A stretch of 64,000 bases of DNA from Elusimicrobiaceae bacterium (GCA_017528825.1 JAFXOI010000041.1:40570-104569); one strand, 5' to 3'. Shown: positions 1 through 8,186, counted from the stretch's first letter. Notes: a model not told the origin generated them from the sequence alone. Translations and numbers: made by a program.

Positions 1-88
1 CGTTCGGACACGTGCAAAACATTTTGGTTTTGCTGGCCAATTGTACATGTATTTCAAGACCGATAACTGGTTCAAATTGAGTAGTCAT
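1..88 (-). CDS. gatB: Aspartyl/glutamyl-tRNA(Asn/Gln) amidotransferase subunit B, N-terminal fragment
   Basis: Only the first 29 codons lie in the window; the gene runs off the left edge. The reading begins MTTQFEPVIGLEIHVQLASK and continues with TKMFCTCPN, the characteristic N-terminus of GatB (a GLEIHVQL motif followed by a CxC motif). GatB is the kinase/transamidation subunit of the GatCAB complex, which converts Glu-tRNA(Gln) and Asp-tRNA(Asn) to the correctly charged forms in the cytoplasm. The ATG (86-88) is preceded on the minus strand by AGGAG about eight bases upstream. It is divergent from the flippase gene, with only 34 bp between the two start codons. Confidence 0.9.
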   Translation of the reverse strand, partial: MTTQFEPVIGLEIHVQLASKTKMFCTCPN

Positions 89-109
89 TTATTTATTCTC
101 CTAAAATAA

Positions 110-122
110 TATAATATCAAAT
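110..122 (+). promoter_or_regulatory. Promoter -10 immediately before the flippase gene
   Basis: A perfect TATAAT (110-115) ends seven bases before the ATG at 123, so the predicted transcription start falls at about 122-123. No Shine-Dalgarno sequence is visible before the ATG. The likely result is a leaderless or nearly leaderless mRNA. The -35 is weak (TTTATT at 88-93). Confidence 0.4.
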
Positions 123-1655
123 ATGATTTCCCTTTTAAAAACTACTTCTTACAAAACAGGCGCGGCACTGGCAGTCGGCTCAACAGCATTATGGAAATTG
201 ACCTCTTTTGCCAGTAGCATTTTAATTGCGATTTATTTCGGAGCCGGCACCCATACCGACGTGTATTTTTACTTGATTATGCTCATGGGCTTTGGCATTA
301 CATTTCTGCAACGCATTAATACGGTAGTGCTCATCCCCGAAGCGATGTTTCTGGCAGAGAAAAACCCCGCACAAAGCAGATCTTTTTTAACAGCCGGATT
401 TTATGTTTATTTACTTCTTGCGTTAGCGCTTGGGGTTTTGGGCTTACTGTTTCCGGTGCAAATTACCGGTTTATTTTCCCGGTTTGATTTTGCGCTCTTG
501 CAACAAGAACAAATTTTACTGGCTACTGCATTTTTCTTATTTGCCACACAAATACTGGTGTATTATTTAACCCCCGTCGTGGAAATGCACAAATTTTTTG
601 CGGTAGCTTTATTGGGGCCGCTCAACGCCCTTTGCCCGCTACTGGCTTTACTCCTATGGGGCAAACAGCTGGGCATTATTTGTATGATTTACGGCTTTTT
701 GGCCGCCAATGTCATACAACTTATCGTGCTGATTTGGATACTGGTCACCCGTTTACACTGGGATTTTGTTCCCAAACCCTTTCATTTGCCGGCGCGCGCT
801 CAAAAGAACATTCTGGGCACCCAAATTTTAGGCATTATGGGTATTGTCAACAGTTTATTACCGATGTACATTCTTTCCGGTATGGGAGCGGGCATTGTCA
901 GTGCCTTAAATTATTGCCGGCAACTCACCGATTCTCCCTCTGAGATTATCACTAACCGCGTCATCAACGTTTCCAAAATTGAACTCACGGAAAATGCCGC
1001 TAAAGGCCAAATTAATGTCTATAACAAAAATTATCTGTCCACTAATCATTTACTTTTGTTCGTGCTTACACCGCTAGCTGTCTTTACAGCTTATTTCGCT
1101 GTCGATATTGTGTCGCTTTTCTTTGAGCACGGTCATTTTAATGCGTGGAACGCGGCCGATACGGTAGCGTTTTTACGCCCGATGATTTTTGTAATTATTT
1201 TAATGGTGCCGGCGGGTTTGCAAAGTAATACCATTGCCGCGTGGCTGAAAGTAAAAGAATGCCTGCCCTATTCTCTCACCTCCAGCTTGGCATTTACGTT
1301 TATGGTATTTTCATATATGCCGGTGTGGGGACCGTTTAGCTATCCGTATTTTATTATAGGCGAACTGGTATTTAGCTTTATACTAAGCTATTTTATGTTC
1401 AAAAAATACTTCCCGTTTATCAATTATTTCCGTTCTTTTTGGGAGTTGTTGCGGTTGCTGGCTATTAACGTGATTGCGCTGGTGCCGGCGGCAATTGTAC
1501 GCATGTTTTTTGGAGGGAGTAATCCGTTCTTAAATCTACTTTTCTGCGGATCTGTATTTGTGATTGTACTGCTGGTTATTTCTTATAAAAGCCGTGATTT
1601 GCAACTCTTTTTGAATACGACCGAAGCATCCAAAATCATCAAACGATTATTTTAA
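123..1655 (+). CDS. murJ: MurJ/MviN-family lipid flippase
   Basis: A 510-residue, very hydrophobic protein with roughly a dozen or more membrane segments along its whole length and a short basic C-terminus. The opening (residues about 10-50: alternating small and hydrophobic residues, then FGAGTHTDVYFYL) matches the first helices of the MurJ/MviN branch of the MOP flippase superfamily, whose members move lipid II or related undecaprenyl-linked sugars across the inner membrane. The length fits MurJ (about 500 residues). It converges on two glycosyltransferases and its 3' end overlaps the neighbouring gene by 9 bp, so a role in envelope polysaccharide export instead of lipid II flipping is possible. 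The start is ATG 123; there is no obvious ribosome-binding site. Confidence 0.75.
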   Translation: MISLLKTTSYKTGAALAVGSTALWKLTSFASSILIAIYFGAGTHTDVYFYLIMLMGFGITFLQRINTVVLIPEAMFLAEKNPAQSRSFLTAGFYVYLLLALALGVLGLLFPVQITGLFSRFDFALLQQEQILLATAFFLFATQILVYYLTPVVEMHKFFAVALLGPLNALCPLLALLLWGKQLGIICMIYGFLAANVIQLIVLIWILVTRLHWDFVPKPFHLPARAQKNILGTQILGIMGIVNSLLPMYILSGMGAGIVSALNYCRQLTDSPSEIITNRVINVSKIELTENAAKGQINVYNKNYLSTNHLLLFVLTPLAVFTAYFAVDIVSLFFEHGHFNAWNAADTVAFLRPMIFVIILMVPAGLQSNTIAAWLKVKECLPYSLTSSLAFTFMVFSYMPVWGPFSYPYFIIGELVFSFILSYFMFKKYFPFINYFRSFWELLRLLAINVIALVPAAIVRMFFGGSNPFLNLLFCGSVFVIVLLVISYKSRDLQLFLNTTEASKIIKRLF

Positions 1656-2855
1656 TTCTTCTTGTACGGCGTCCAATACCATTTGCGGAGTAATGGCATC
1701 TAAGTTCTGGCAGGTTTTGTAGCCACACAAACAAGTCGTGTACCATTTTGGGCCACCTACCCACATACAATACTCACACTTTTGGCAAGAAACTGCGCGA
1801 TTTTTCTGCTGACCAAAAAATTGAGCCGAAGTGTGCGCGGTAAAATAAACGGCCTTGGTACGTAACCAACGGGTTAATTGCACAAAACCGCTTTCCCCGT
1901 CTACATGCAACCACGCATTGTCAATAATAGCAGCAATATCTGTTAGCTGTGTTTTATGGGTTAGACACACATCTACAAAATCAAAACTGGGGCTTACCGG
2001 TCCGCCCAATTGTACTACCCAAACATCGGGATAGGCGGCCTTAAATAAACGCACAAATTCCCGCCATTTTTCTTCGGGCCAACATTTAAGCGGATGTCTG
2101 CCGCGCAGGTCGGCATTTACATTAATTCCGCTATGAATGGTGATATATTTTTTTCCGGTTAATCCGAATTTTTCCAACACTTTCGGATCGCGTAAACTCA
2201 TAGGTAATAGACCAGTCTGATATACGTCAAAGTCCACAGCGCCTAAATAACGTTGCCCTTCTATTTGCTGTTGCTGATGATGATACAGAAAACGTCCCAG
2301 CACATCATCGCACATGTAATTGTCTTCTACCAAAAAGGCTAAACGTTTTTGACGACGCAGGCTTTCTTCTATTACAGGCAAAATTTCCGGAGCTACTTGT
2401 TGCACACGCTGTTTATTCACATGCACCGTACGAAAAGATAAACACACCTCAAAAGCCAAATCGTATCGGTACCAGAGCGGATTTTGCCCGCCACCGAGCA
2501 TAATGTTTTTGTCATCGGCTTGCCACAACATTTCTGCCGCGCCCGGCGTTTGAGTATAGTAGTAAAATACGGCGTTAGGAAGTTTTTTGCGCCACGCTTG
2601 CACGCATACACGTTGCGCGGCCACATCCCCGATGCCGCCGCGCAAGTGCCAATATACGTGTAAACGATTATCTTTAACAGGACTTTTTGTGAAGTAAGAA
2701 AGTAATTGACGCCGCCACTGCCACCAGATTTTATTGCGCAGATTACGGTAAGCAAACGCCCACCGCACGACGCGGCAATCGCGCCCGTGCAACTCTAAAA
2801 AAGTTTCCAGTTCCGCCAGTTCTACGCGGGTCTTATCACTTTCCCAATCAATCAT
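1647..2855 (-). CDS. Glycosyltransferase family 9-like protein (heptosyltransferase-type)
   Basis: A 402-residue protein. Residues about 70-80 contain HLRGGIGDVAAQR, the GGIGD loop that opens the first Rossmann domain of family 9 heptosyltransferases such as WaaC/WaaF. The second half has IHSGINVNADLRGRHPLKCW and VVQLGGPVS, resembling the nucleotide-sugar half of that family. A cysteine-rich C-terminus (CQKCEYC, then CLCGYKTC) is unusual and may bind metal. It is the second gene of a two-gene minus-strand unit: its ATG overlaps the stop of the upstream glycosyltransferase by 4 bp, implying translational coupling. The role is inferred to be sugar transfer to a lipid-linked surface glycan; the substrate is unknown. 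Confidence 0.7.
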   Translation of the reverse strand: MIDWESDKTRVELAELETFLELHGRDCRVVRWAFAYRNLRNKIWWQWRRQLLSYFTKSPVKDNRLHVYWHLRGGIGDVAAQRVCVQAWRKKLPNAVFYYYTQTPGAAEMLWQADDKNIMLGGGQNPLWYRYDLAFEVCLSFRTVHVNKQRVQQVAPEILPVIEESLRRQKRLAFLVEDNYMCDDVLGRFLYHHQQQQIEGQRYLGAVDFDVYQTGLLPMSLRDPKVLEKFGLTGKKYITIHSGINVNADLRGRHPLKCWPEEKWREFVRLFKAAYPDVWVVQLGGPVSPSFDFVDVCLTHKTQLTDIAAIIDNAWLHVDGESGFVQLTRWLRTKAVYFTAHTSAQFFGQQKNRAVSCQKCEYCMWVGGPKWYTTCLCGYKTCQNLDAITPQMVLDAVQEELK

Positions 2856-3841
2856 GCTTCTTCAAAAAAAGAGGCAAATACTTCAAACGGAAAACGGTCT
2901 TTCATTTTAGCGGCTTCCACTGCCAACCCAACGCGTTTTCCCCAATCTACCATCAGCTCATCTAATGCCCCTTCCCAACTATCTACCTGTGCTAATTTAC
3001 CGTTCACATTGTCCGCGATAAACGCATCGGCTCCGGAAGCCTCACAGGCCAATACCGGAAGTTTACTGGCCATGGCATCTAATACACTTTCCACGCCGGC
3101 CGTTTCTAAGGCAGGATGCACATAAATATCCGCATAGGCTAACAAAGGACGCAATTGCGAGGCGGGCAAGAACTCTGTGCTATCCTGCAGATTGTGTTTT
3201 ACAATAAACCGTTGCAAAGCGGCTTTGCCGGTGCCATCAGCGCAGATGGTCAAATGCCAGCTGGAGTGCAAGGGAGCCAGTCGTGCCCATACTTGCAACA
3301 ATCCTTCTATGCCGCCCTTTTTACCCAAGGTCCCGGCCGCTACAATGTTATTAGATTTTTTGAAAGCCTGCGGCCAATTGCCTAAGCCATGCGTTACCCA
3401 TACAGCCGGATTTTTCACACGCACCGCATTGGTACCATATTGTTTTTTGTCCAAAGCCTTGTTCCCTTCCCCCAGTACGATTACTTTTTTGGCTTTGTTT
3501 AGAATAGTTTTTTTGTTTTTGACCGGTTTTTCTTCTTTCAAATTTTCCGGCTCTACGTATAAGTACGGCAATTTAGCAGCGGCCGCCGCTTCACATATCA
3601 GTAAGCTACCTAACGAAATCACTCTCTTAACACCGGCTTTTTGTAAAGCCGCCGCCCATGATTTGGCAGAGGCAGTAGCGCCCAGTGTTAACGTGGCAAA
3701 AGGCATTTGCTCCGGCAATTTTCCGCGTACGCCGCCCACAATTATTTCTTGTCCGCCGTTCTGCAATACCTGCGCCAATTGTTCAGCCAAGCGCAAGGCA
3801 TTAAAATTTTTGTGATTACCCACAAATACAAGTTGCTTCAT
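2852..3841 (-). CDS. Glycosyltransferase, GT4/GT-B fold
   Basis: A 329-residue cytoplasmic protein with the C-terminal half of a GT-B glycosyltransferase: VAAGTLGKKGGIEGLLQVW (sugar-donor domain start), LLAYADIYVHPALE and ESVLDAMASKLPVLA, matching the glycosyltransferase family 4 pattern in which two glutamates flank the donor phosphate and ribose. The N-terminal acceptor domain is short and divergent. It is the first gene of the unit and overlaps the GT9-like gene by 4 bp. The likely role is assembly of a surface polysaccharide or lipid-linked oligosaccharide; donor and acceptor cannot be read from the sequence. Confidence 0.75.
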   Translation of the reverse strand: MKQLVFVGNHKNFNALRLAEQLAQVLQNGGQEIIVGGVRGKLPEQMPFATLTLGATASAKSWAAALQKAGVKRVISLGSLLICEAAAAAKLPYLYVEPENLKEEKPVKNKKTILNKAKKVIVLGEGNKALDKKQYGTNAVRVKNPAVWVTHGLGNWPQAFKKSNNIVAAGTLGKKGGIEGLLQVWARLAPLHSSWHLTICADGTGKAALQRFIVKHNLQDSTEFLPASQLRPLLAYADIYVHPALETAGVESVLDAMASKLPVLACEASGADAFIADNVNGKLAQVDSWEGALDELMVDWGKRVGLAVEAAKMKDRFPFEVFASFFEEA

Positions 3842-3898
3842 TTTTCTAACCCTCTCTTCTTTTATTATCTATAAATTGTACATAAAAAATAAGCTATG

Positions 3899-3923
3899 AA
3901 AAAACCGCCCGATTCGAGCGGTT
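3899..3923 (-). terminator. Intrinsic terminator after initiator tRNA
   Basis: On the minus strand a hairpin AACCGC / GCGGTT is followed directly by six T. It starts 11 bases after the tRNA 3' end. Confidence 0.6.
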
Positions 3924-3933
3924 ACAAAATCTA

Positions 3934-4007
3934 TTGCGGGGACTGGATTTGAACCAGTGATCTCAAGGTTATGGGCCTTGCGAGATACCAGGCTTCTCTA
4001 CCCCGCA
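3934..4007 (-). tRNA. tRNA-fMet (initiator, anticodon CAT) with unusual anticodon loop
   Basis: A complete 74-nt cloverleaf on the minus strand. The D-arm GAGA...TCTC gives the purine11-pyrimidine24 pair (A11-U24) that marks bacterial initiators, and the D-loop AGCCTGGTA matches E. coli tRNA-fMet. The T-arm is ACTGG TTCAAAT CCAGT. Three departures from the classic initiator are visible. The acceptor end pairs U1-A72 instead of leaving C1xA72 unpaired. The anticodon stem is CAAGG/CCTTG, so pair 29-41 is A-U, not G-C. The loop is CCCATAA, with C33 in place of the almost universal U33. CCA is not encoded. Confidence 0.85.
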
Positions 4008-4057
4008 CCATATTATAGCAAAAGAGCCACTAGACTGGCAAATGAGGACACGTATTG

Positions 4058-4540
4058 CTACAAGTAATATGCTTTCATACGAGTAATAAATTTATAGTTA
4101 TGTTCTCCGGTTCCACCTAAATCTCTACATCCCTGCGCTCCAATTGCCCCATCTCCTGTACAAGTCATTTTTCCCACATACTCCGGATACTGACATTTTA
4201 TCCAATAACGCAATGCCACACGAGTATCATCTGCCGGGAAAGACAAAACTGTTACATAATAGCCAGCACTGTTTGAGTTAACGCTAATTTCCATCTTTGT
4301 AGGATCATAAGGGATTTGTATATCTAATGCGTCCAAAGTAGGAGTAGCTCCTCCCGTCTCCATGTAATATCTTTTAAAAGATTCTGCGATTTGCCTCGTA
4401 TGCATTAATAATTCAATATTTCTAGATTTACGCACTGCCCGTTGATATTGCGGCAAAGCAATTGCTGATAAGATACCGATAATTAAAACAACTACTAATA
4501 ATTCAATAAGCGTGAAAGCCCTTTTATTTTCTAGAAACAT
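4058..4540 (-). CDS. Type IV prepilin-like protein (A at -1, phase-variable promoter class)
   Basis: A 160-residue protein with a class III signal: a short basic leader ending NKRA, then FTLIELLVVVLIIGILSAIA, the prepilin-peptidase motif with Glu5 followed by the long hydrophobic helix that packs in a pilus core. The residue before the cleavage site is Ala instead of Gly, shared only with the prepilin at 11029-12057. The C-terminal globular part has a Cys pair region (KCQYPEYVGKMTC, QGCRDLGG) like small pseudopilins. It stands alone and is divergent from another prepilin (4710). Its promoter carries a ten-T tract in the spacer. It is likely exported to the inner membrane and assembled or displayed; the exact role is unknown. 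Confidence 0.85.
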   Translation of the reverse strand: MFLENKRAFTLIELLVVVLIIGILSAIALPQYQRAVRKSRNIELLMHTRQIAESFKRYYMETGGATPTLDALDIQIPYDPTKMEISVNSNSAGYYVTVLSFPADDTRVALRYWIKCQYPEYVGKMTCTGDGAIGAQGCRDLGGTGEHNYKFITRMKAYYL

Positions 4541-4569
4541 AGACGACCTTCCTTTAGTGATTTTTTTAA

Positions 4570-4598
4570 ATGATACTAAAAAAAAAACCCGGCGTCAA
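4570..4598 (-). promoter_or_regulatory. Prepilin promoter with T10 tract in the -35/-10 spacer
   Basis: Read on the minus strand: TTGACG (4598-4593), a 17-bp spacer that includes ten consecutive T (4587-4578), and TATCAT (4575-4570). It lies 30 bp upstream of the ATG at 4540. Loss or gain of one T would change the spacer from its optimum. Confidence 0.7.
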
Positions 4599-4629
4599 GC
4601 CTTTTTTATTTCCCGACGAAAAAACGGCC
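4594..4629. repeat. 36-bp conserved element upstream of prepilin promoter, copy 1
   Basis: This 36-bp block matches 12167-12202 at 35 of 36 positions. It covers most of the -35 (TTGAC) and reaches upstream through an A/T-rich stretch to a palindrome-like core TTTCCCGACGAAAAA. It sits between the divergent prepilin genes at 4540 and 4710. A related core occurs twice near the autotransporter promoter. It is probably a binding site for a shared regulator. Confidence 0.6.
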
Positions 4630-4659
4630 CAACAATAAACAACTCAATGATAGAAAATT

Positions 4660-4668
4660 TGTTATACT
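4660..4668 (+). promoter_or_regulatory. Extended -10 promoter of prepilin gene 4710
   Basis: TGTTATACT (extended TGn plus TATACT) lies 41 bp before the ATG. The same nine bases, within the longer string AAATTTGTTATACT, precede both copies of the structured RNA at 8127 and 40429. Confidence 0.65.
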
Positions 4669-4709
4669 TAGTAACATATGGAGATTCATTCATTTTTGAG
4701 GATATATTT

Positions 4710-5201
4710 ATGATACGCAATTCATCTCGCGGATTTACACTCATTGAGCTGTTAGTAGTAGTACTTATCATTGGCATTTTAAGTGCCATTGCCTTGCCGC
4801 AATATGAAAAAGTAATATGGAAAATCCGCGTGGCACAAATCATACCAGTAGTCAGATCTTTGGCAGAAGCAGAACAAAGATATTTTTTAGCCAACGGCAC
4901 TTATACGACGAACATGAACGAATTGGATATATCTTTTAGTCAACCCACATCATACGATACTGGGAAGATGTATTGGACCCTCCACGCGCAAGAAGCCAAC
5001 TCCTATAAACATGTCTATGCCGAAATAGACCGATGGGGTGATACACATTTCTATATCCGTTATGATTTGGCAAATGAGAAGATGGAATGTTACCCAGAAT
5101 CAGTCAACACCAAAGGCGAAAAGATATGTAAACTGCTGTCGCAACAGACACCTTATCGTTGTCCAAATCGACCTCAAAATTTTACCTGTTACGAGATGTA
5201 A
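4710..5201 (+). CDS. Type IV prepilin-like protein
   Basis: A 163-residue protein starting MIRNSSRG followed by FTLIELLVVVLIIGILSAIA: Gly at -1, Glu5, and the conserved hydrophobic helix, so a substrate for prepilin peptidase. The start at 4710 was chosen because the prepilin leader begins there and GAGGA lies at 4698-4702, seven bases upstream; the open frame reaches further upstream but reads through promoter sequence. The globular domain (AEAEQRYFLANGTYTTNMNE) has the aligned-tyrosine pattern of pseudopilins, and CYPES...CKLL...CPNRPQNFTC provides possible disulfides. It is monocistronic, between a shared divergent promoter region and a terminator. Confidence 0.87.
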   Translation: MIRNSSRGFTLIELLVVVLIIGILSAIALPQYEKVIWKIRVAQIIPVVRSLAEAEQRYFLANGTYTTNMNELDISFSQPTSYDTGKMYWTLHAQEANSYKHVYAEIDRWGDTHFYIRYDLANEKMECYPESVNTKGEKICKLLSQQTPYRCPNRPQNFTCYEM

Positions 5202-5240
5202 GCTAGACTTGCTGTTTTGACGTAGGTTAAGCAAAAAGCA

Positions 5241-5273
5241 ACGAAACCCGATACTTTGCGTATCGGGTTTCGT
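5241..5273. terminator. Bidirectional terminator
   Basis: A perfect 13-bp stem (ACGAAACCCGATA / TATCGGGTTTCGT) with a 7-nt loop lies between the convergent prepilin (ends 5201) and lipoprotein gene (ends 5306). Confidence 0.6.
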
Positions 5274-5305
5274 GCGTTTTAAGTTCTCAAACCGAAAAAA
5301 TCTTT

Positions 5306-7036
5306 TTACTTATACATCGGGTAGAAGTAGATGCCCATATACACCGGGTTATCTGTAAATCCCTTTACCCGGTCGCGCATTGCCCACAAACCGGTGGGGT
5401 GCACCGTATAAATCTGCATAGCATCTTCATAGGCCAAATCTTGCAATTGCAAATATAGTTTCGCACGTTTGGTCGGATTCGTCTCCGACACAGCCCGGCT
5501 GATAAGCTGGTCCGCTTTGGGATTTTTATAACCTTGCGCCAAAGCGTAGCGCCCGTCGGAATGCAAAAATGCGAAATAGAAATTATGTGCATCAGCATAA
5601 TCGGCCACCCAACCGCGCACCCAAATGGGCATTTGCCGCGCAGCGGTTTTTTCTAAGAAAGACGCCCACATCACACCGCGCACTTCCACTTTAAATTTAG
5701 GATTTAAACTCTCCACATTTTTCTTGAGCATTTCCGCGGCCATTTGGCGCGCCACACTGCCGGTATTGTAGGTAATGGTCAGCACAAAACCTTTATTCCA
5801 CAACTCTCCGCCATAGGCCTTTTTGAAATGTTCTTCGGCTTTTTTCAAATCAAAATTATAATGCTTGCCCTGCGCGGTATCCGGCACCAGTCCCGCCGGA
5901 GCCGGCCCATAGGCACGCTCTCCGCGGCCTTCCATAGCTTGGCTTAAAAATGCCTCATAATCAAATGCATAAGCGAACCCTTTTCGCACATCACTGTCTT
6001 CAAAAAAATCAGCGGGAATTCCCTGCCCGTCCAGCTGGCCGGATCCCACATCCGGATTGCCTTTGACTTGGATATTTTTGGTGAAGAAAACTACCGGATC
6101 GGTACGTAGACGCGGCAAATGATCATACACGGTCACACCCGCTTTTCCTTCCAGTTGTTTGGCAAATTGCGCGGGAATTTCCACCACATCGGCTTCTCCC
6201 CCTTCCAGTAACAGACGCAAGGTGCTCGGCTCTGTGACTGTCATCATATGAATTTGTTGTAATTTGGGCGCACCGGCAAAATAATTTTCATTAGCTTGCA
6301 ATAATAGTTTGCGGCCGGAAATATCCCAACGCACCAACTTAAACGGACCGCTGCCATTCATATGATCAAACAAATAAGAATCTTGTTTTTCAAAATTATT
6401 AAATTGTTTCCAGGTTTCTTCCGTTCCGTCCCAACCGCCGTGTTCGGCTACCCATTTTTTAGGAGTAATATAACCCCACCGAGCCACAATGCCCAAAAAC
6501 GGAGCAAACGGTTTTTTCAAACGGACCACTACGTTTTGTCCTTCTACAGTAATCGCCGCAGCTGCTTGTTTGAAATCTGCCACGATATTTCCTTTCTCAT
6601 CGCGAGTGGAAGTAATCCCCAGCACAGGTTCTAACAGTAAAGAAGACGGACCGCCCGCCACATCCGAAAGCATAAACCGTAACAACGAATAGCGCACGTC
6701 TTCCGGTGTCAGCTCCGTACCGTCGTGAAATAAAATCCCCGGGCGAATGGGAAAGGTATAAGTTAACCCATCTTTGGAAATCAAACCGTTTTCCACAGTT
6801 GGCACTTGCTCGGAAACAGACGGCAAAAAATCATTCATAGAGCCGCCGTTGAATTTAAGCAACGTATCGTACACATTGAGCATCATACCTTGCGTGACTC
6901 CGTCGTACGAAAACACGGGATCTAAAGATTGCATTTCTCCGTTATGCGCCACAACCAAAGTGCCGGTATCCGGGCCTTTTTGGCACGCGGTCGTTAACCC
7001 TACAAAACAAATCAGAACTATAATTACTTTTTTCAT
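5306..7036 (-). CDS. Oligopeptide/dipeptide ABC transporter substrate-binding lipoprotein
   Basis: A 576-residue protein with a lipoprotein signal (MKKVIIVLICFVGLTTAC; lipidated Cys18 followed by Gln) and the SBP_bac_5 family fold: LVVAHNGEMQSLDPVFSYDG at the N-terminus, GPFKLVRWDISGRKLLLQAN in the middle, and YKNPKADQLISRAVSETNPT near the end. Such proteins capture oligopeptides outside the inner membrane and pass them to an Opp/Dpp permease, which is not in this window. Its start overlaps the stop of the upstream C39-like peptidase gene by 4 bp, so the two are probably co-translated and may act together on peptides. The length is normal for OppA/DppA relatives. Confidence 0.9.
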   Translation of the reverse strand: MKKVIIVLICFVGLTTACQKGPDTGTLVVAHNGEMQSLDPVFSYDGVTQGMMLNVYDTLLKFNGGSMNDFLPSVSEQVPTVENGLISKDGLTYTFPIRPGILFHDGTELTPEDVRYSLLRFMLSDVAGGPSSLLLEPVLGITSTRDEKGNIVADFKQAAAAITVEGQNVVVRLKKPFAPFLGIVARWGYITPKKWVAEHGGWDGTEETWKQFNNFEKQDSYLFDHMNGSGPFKLVRWDISGRKLLLQANENYFAGAPKLQQIHMMTVTEPSTLRLLLEGGEADVVEIPAQFAKQLEGKAGVTVYDHLPRLRTDPVVFFTKNIQVKGNPDVGSGQLDGQGIPADFFEDSDVRKGFAYAFDYEAFLSQAMEGRGERAYGPAPAGLVPDTAQGKHYNFDLKKAEEHFKKAYGGELWNKGFVLTITYNTGSVARQMAAEMLKKNVESLNPKFKVEVRGVMWASFLEKTAARQMPIWVRGWVADYADAHNFYFAFLHSDGRYALAQGYKNPKADQLISRAVSETNPTKRAKLYLQLQDLAYEDAMQIYTVHPTGLWAMRDRVKGFTDNPVYMGIYFYPMYK

Positions 7037-7989
7037 CTCTTCCTCACTAAATAGGCAATTCCGCGTTTATTTTGCAACCAAGCGCGGGCAAATTCTTGTG
7101 CGTCGTAAGCACGCAGTACATCGGCTTGTTGCGCCGCGGCTGGGTCAGCCACATAGATTTGGCCTTTTTCCCATCCGCAAATAAGCACCAAATGCCCCTG
7201 CGTTTTGTGGACGGCAGCATTGGTCAATTCTCCGCCCTTGTAGGCAATACTGGCCAGTACCAGGCTGTCTTTGGATATAAAATCTTCCAGTTGGGCCAGA
7301 CGGTGAAAGCGCGTCACACAACTGTCCAACCCGCACCGACATGCATAAGCGGTATTTAATGTCCAGTTCCCATAGATACGCGCCCGGTCATCATATACGG
7401 CATGTGCTGTTTCTAAAGGATCGGCTTGCACCCCTAACGCCCGCATCGCCATGCACAAAGAAGTGGGGCTACATACCCGTTCTCGTTCCAGCGGCTCGAT
7501 GGGTAGCTCCATTTGGGAAATCGGCTCCACTTGAATATGCCGCTTGCCGGCCGGTAACATATCTGCGCAATCCGGCAGTTCTGCTTCGGGGTCTGTCAAA
7601 CAAACAGAAACAGCAGGCACATCCGCATCGCCATGCACCGTTAATAAAAAGCGATAAGCATTTGCCGCCGCAAACAAATGCAACACGTCCACGTGTACTT
7701 CCCCTGCGGCACAGGTTTGCAATTCAAAACTATGGTTTAATTTTTCAGAATAGAATGCTAACTTAAAAAATGGGCTCCAAGTTTCTCCTTGGCGTACCTG
7801 CACTTCTGTCAGCAACCAACTATTAGGACGCGGATTGTAATTGACAGACATCACAAAAGAAGAAAAAGGAACTACCGGCTCCAAGACCGGAGACAGAATC
7901 GTATGATTTTCCCCGTCGGCGCTAAATGTATAACCGCGGCTTGGACGGTGAAAATAAGTCAAATAAGGTAACTTCGTTTGGGTAATCAT
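7033..7989 (-). CDS. C39-like cysteine peptidase domain protein
   Basis: A 318-residue protein. The C-terminal half has a papain-like Peptidase_C39_2 pattern: CSPTSLCMAMRALGV (nucleophile Cys in place of the usual CGPTS), then GHLVLICGWEKG with the catalytic His and YVADPAA with the Asp. The N-terminal ~140 residues form a beta-rich domain of unknown type. There is no clear signal peptide, so its location is uncertain. I start it at ATG 7989; the longer frame from 8055 reads through the tRNA-Pro gene. The ATG is only 8 bases from the tRNA 3' end and no ribosome-binding site is visible, so the true start could be further in. It is coupled to the oligopeptide-binding lipoprotein by a 4-bp overlap. 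Confidence 0.7.
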   Translation of the reverse strand: MITQTKLPYLTYFHRPSRGYTFSADGENHTILSPVLEPVVPFSSFVMSVNYNPRPNSWLLTEVQVRQGETWSPFFKLAFYSEKLNHSFELQTCAAGEVHVDVLHLFAAANAYRFLLTVHGDADVPAVSVCLTDPEAELPDCADMLPAGKRHIQVEPISQMELPIEPLERERVCSPTSLCMAMRALGVQADPLETAHAVYDDRARIYGNWTLNTAYACRCGLDSCVTRFHRLAQLEDFISKDSLVLASIAYKGGELTNAAVHKTQGHLVLICGWEKGQIYVADPAAAQQADVLRAYDAQEFARAWLQNKRGIAYLVRKR

Positions 7990-7997
7990 GATTAAAA

Positions 7998-8069
7998 TCG
8001 GGGCACCGAGACTCGAACTCGGAACCTTCCGCTCCCAAAGCGGACGCCCTACCATTGGGCCATGCCCCG
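7998..8069 (-). tRNA. tRNA-Pro (anticodon TGG)
   Basis: A 72-nt cloverleaf on the minus strand: acceptor CGGGGCA/TGCCCCG with C1-G72 typical of bacterial tRNA-Pro, D-stem GCCC/GGGC, anticodon stem TCCGC/GCGGA with loop TTTGGGA, T-arm CCGAG/CTCGG, A73. CCA is not encoded. It is followed after 8 bases by the start of the C39-like peptidase gene. Confidence 0.92.
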
Positions 8070-8126
8070 TTGGATATATTGTAGCAATTTTAGGAGAAAG
8101 GCGCCTGTAGCTTTTACCGGAAAATT

Positions 8127-8135
8127 TGTTATACT
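8127..8135 (+). promoter_or_regulatory. Extended -10 promoter before structured RNA copy A
   Basis: TGTTATACT within AAAATTTGTTATACT, the same string found before copy B (40429-40437) and before the prepilin at 4710. The predicted transcription start is near 8142. Confidence 0.65.
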
Positions 8136-8186
8136 AAAGAAAAGATTAACTGAAAAAAGATATTAAATTAATTTTCACAGTTTAAT

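Noticed and set aside
7990..8055. N-terminal extension of the C39-like peptidase frame through tRNA-Pro
   Set aside because: The extra 22 codons are translation of the tRNA gene itself; the gene start is placed at 7989.
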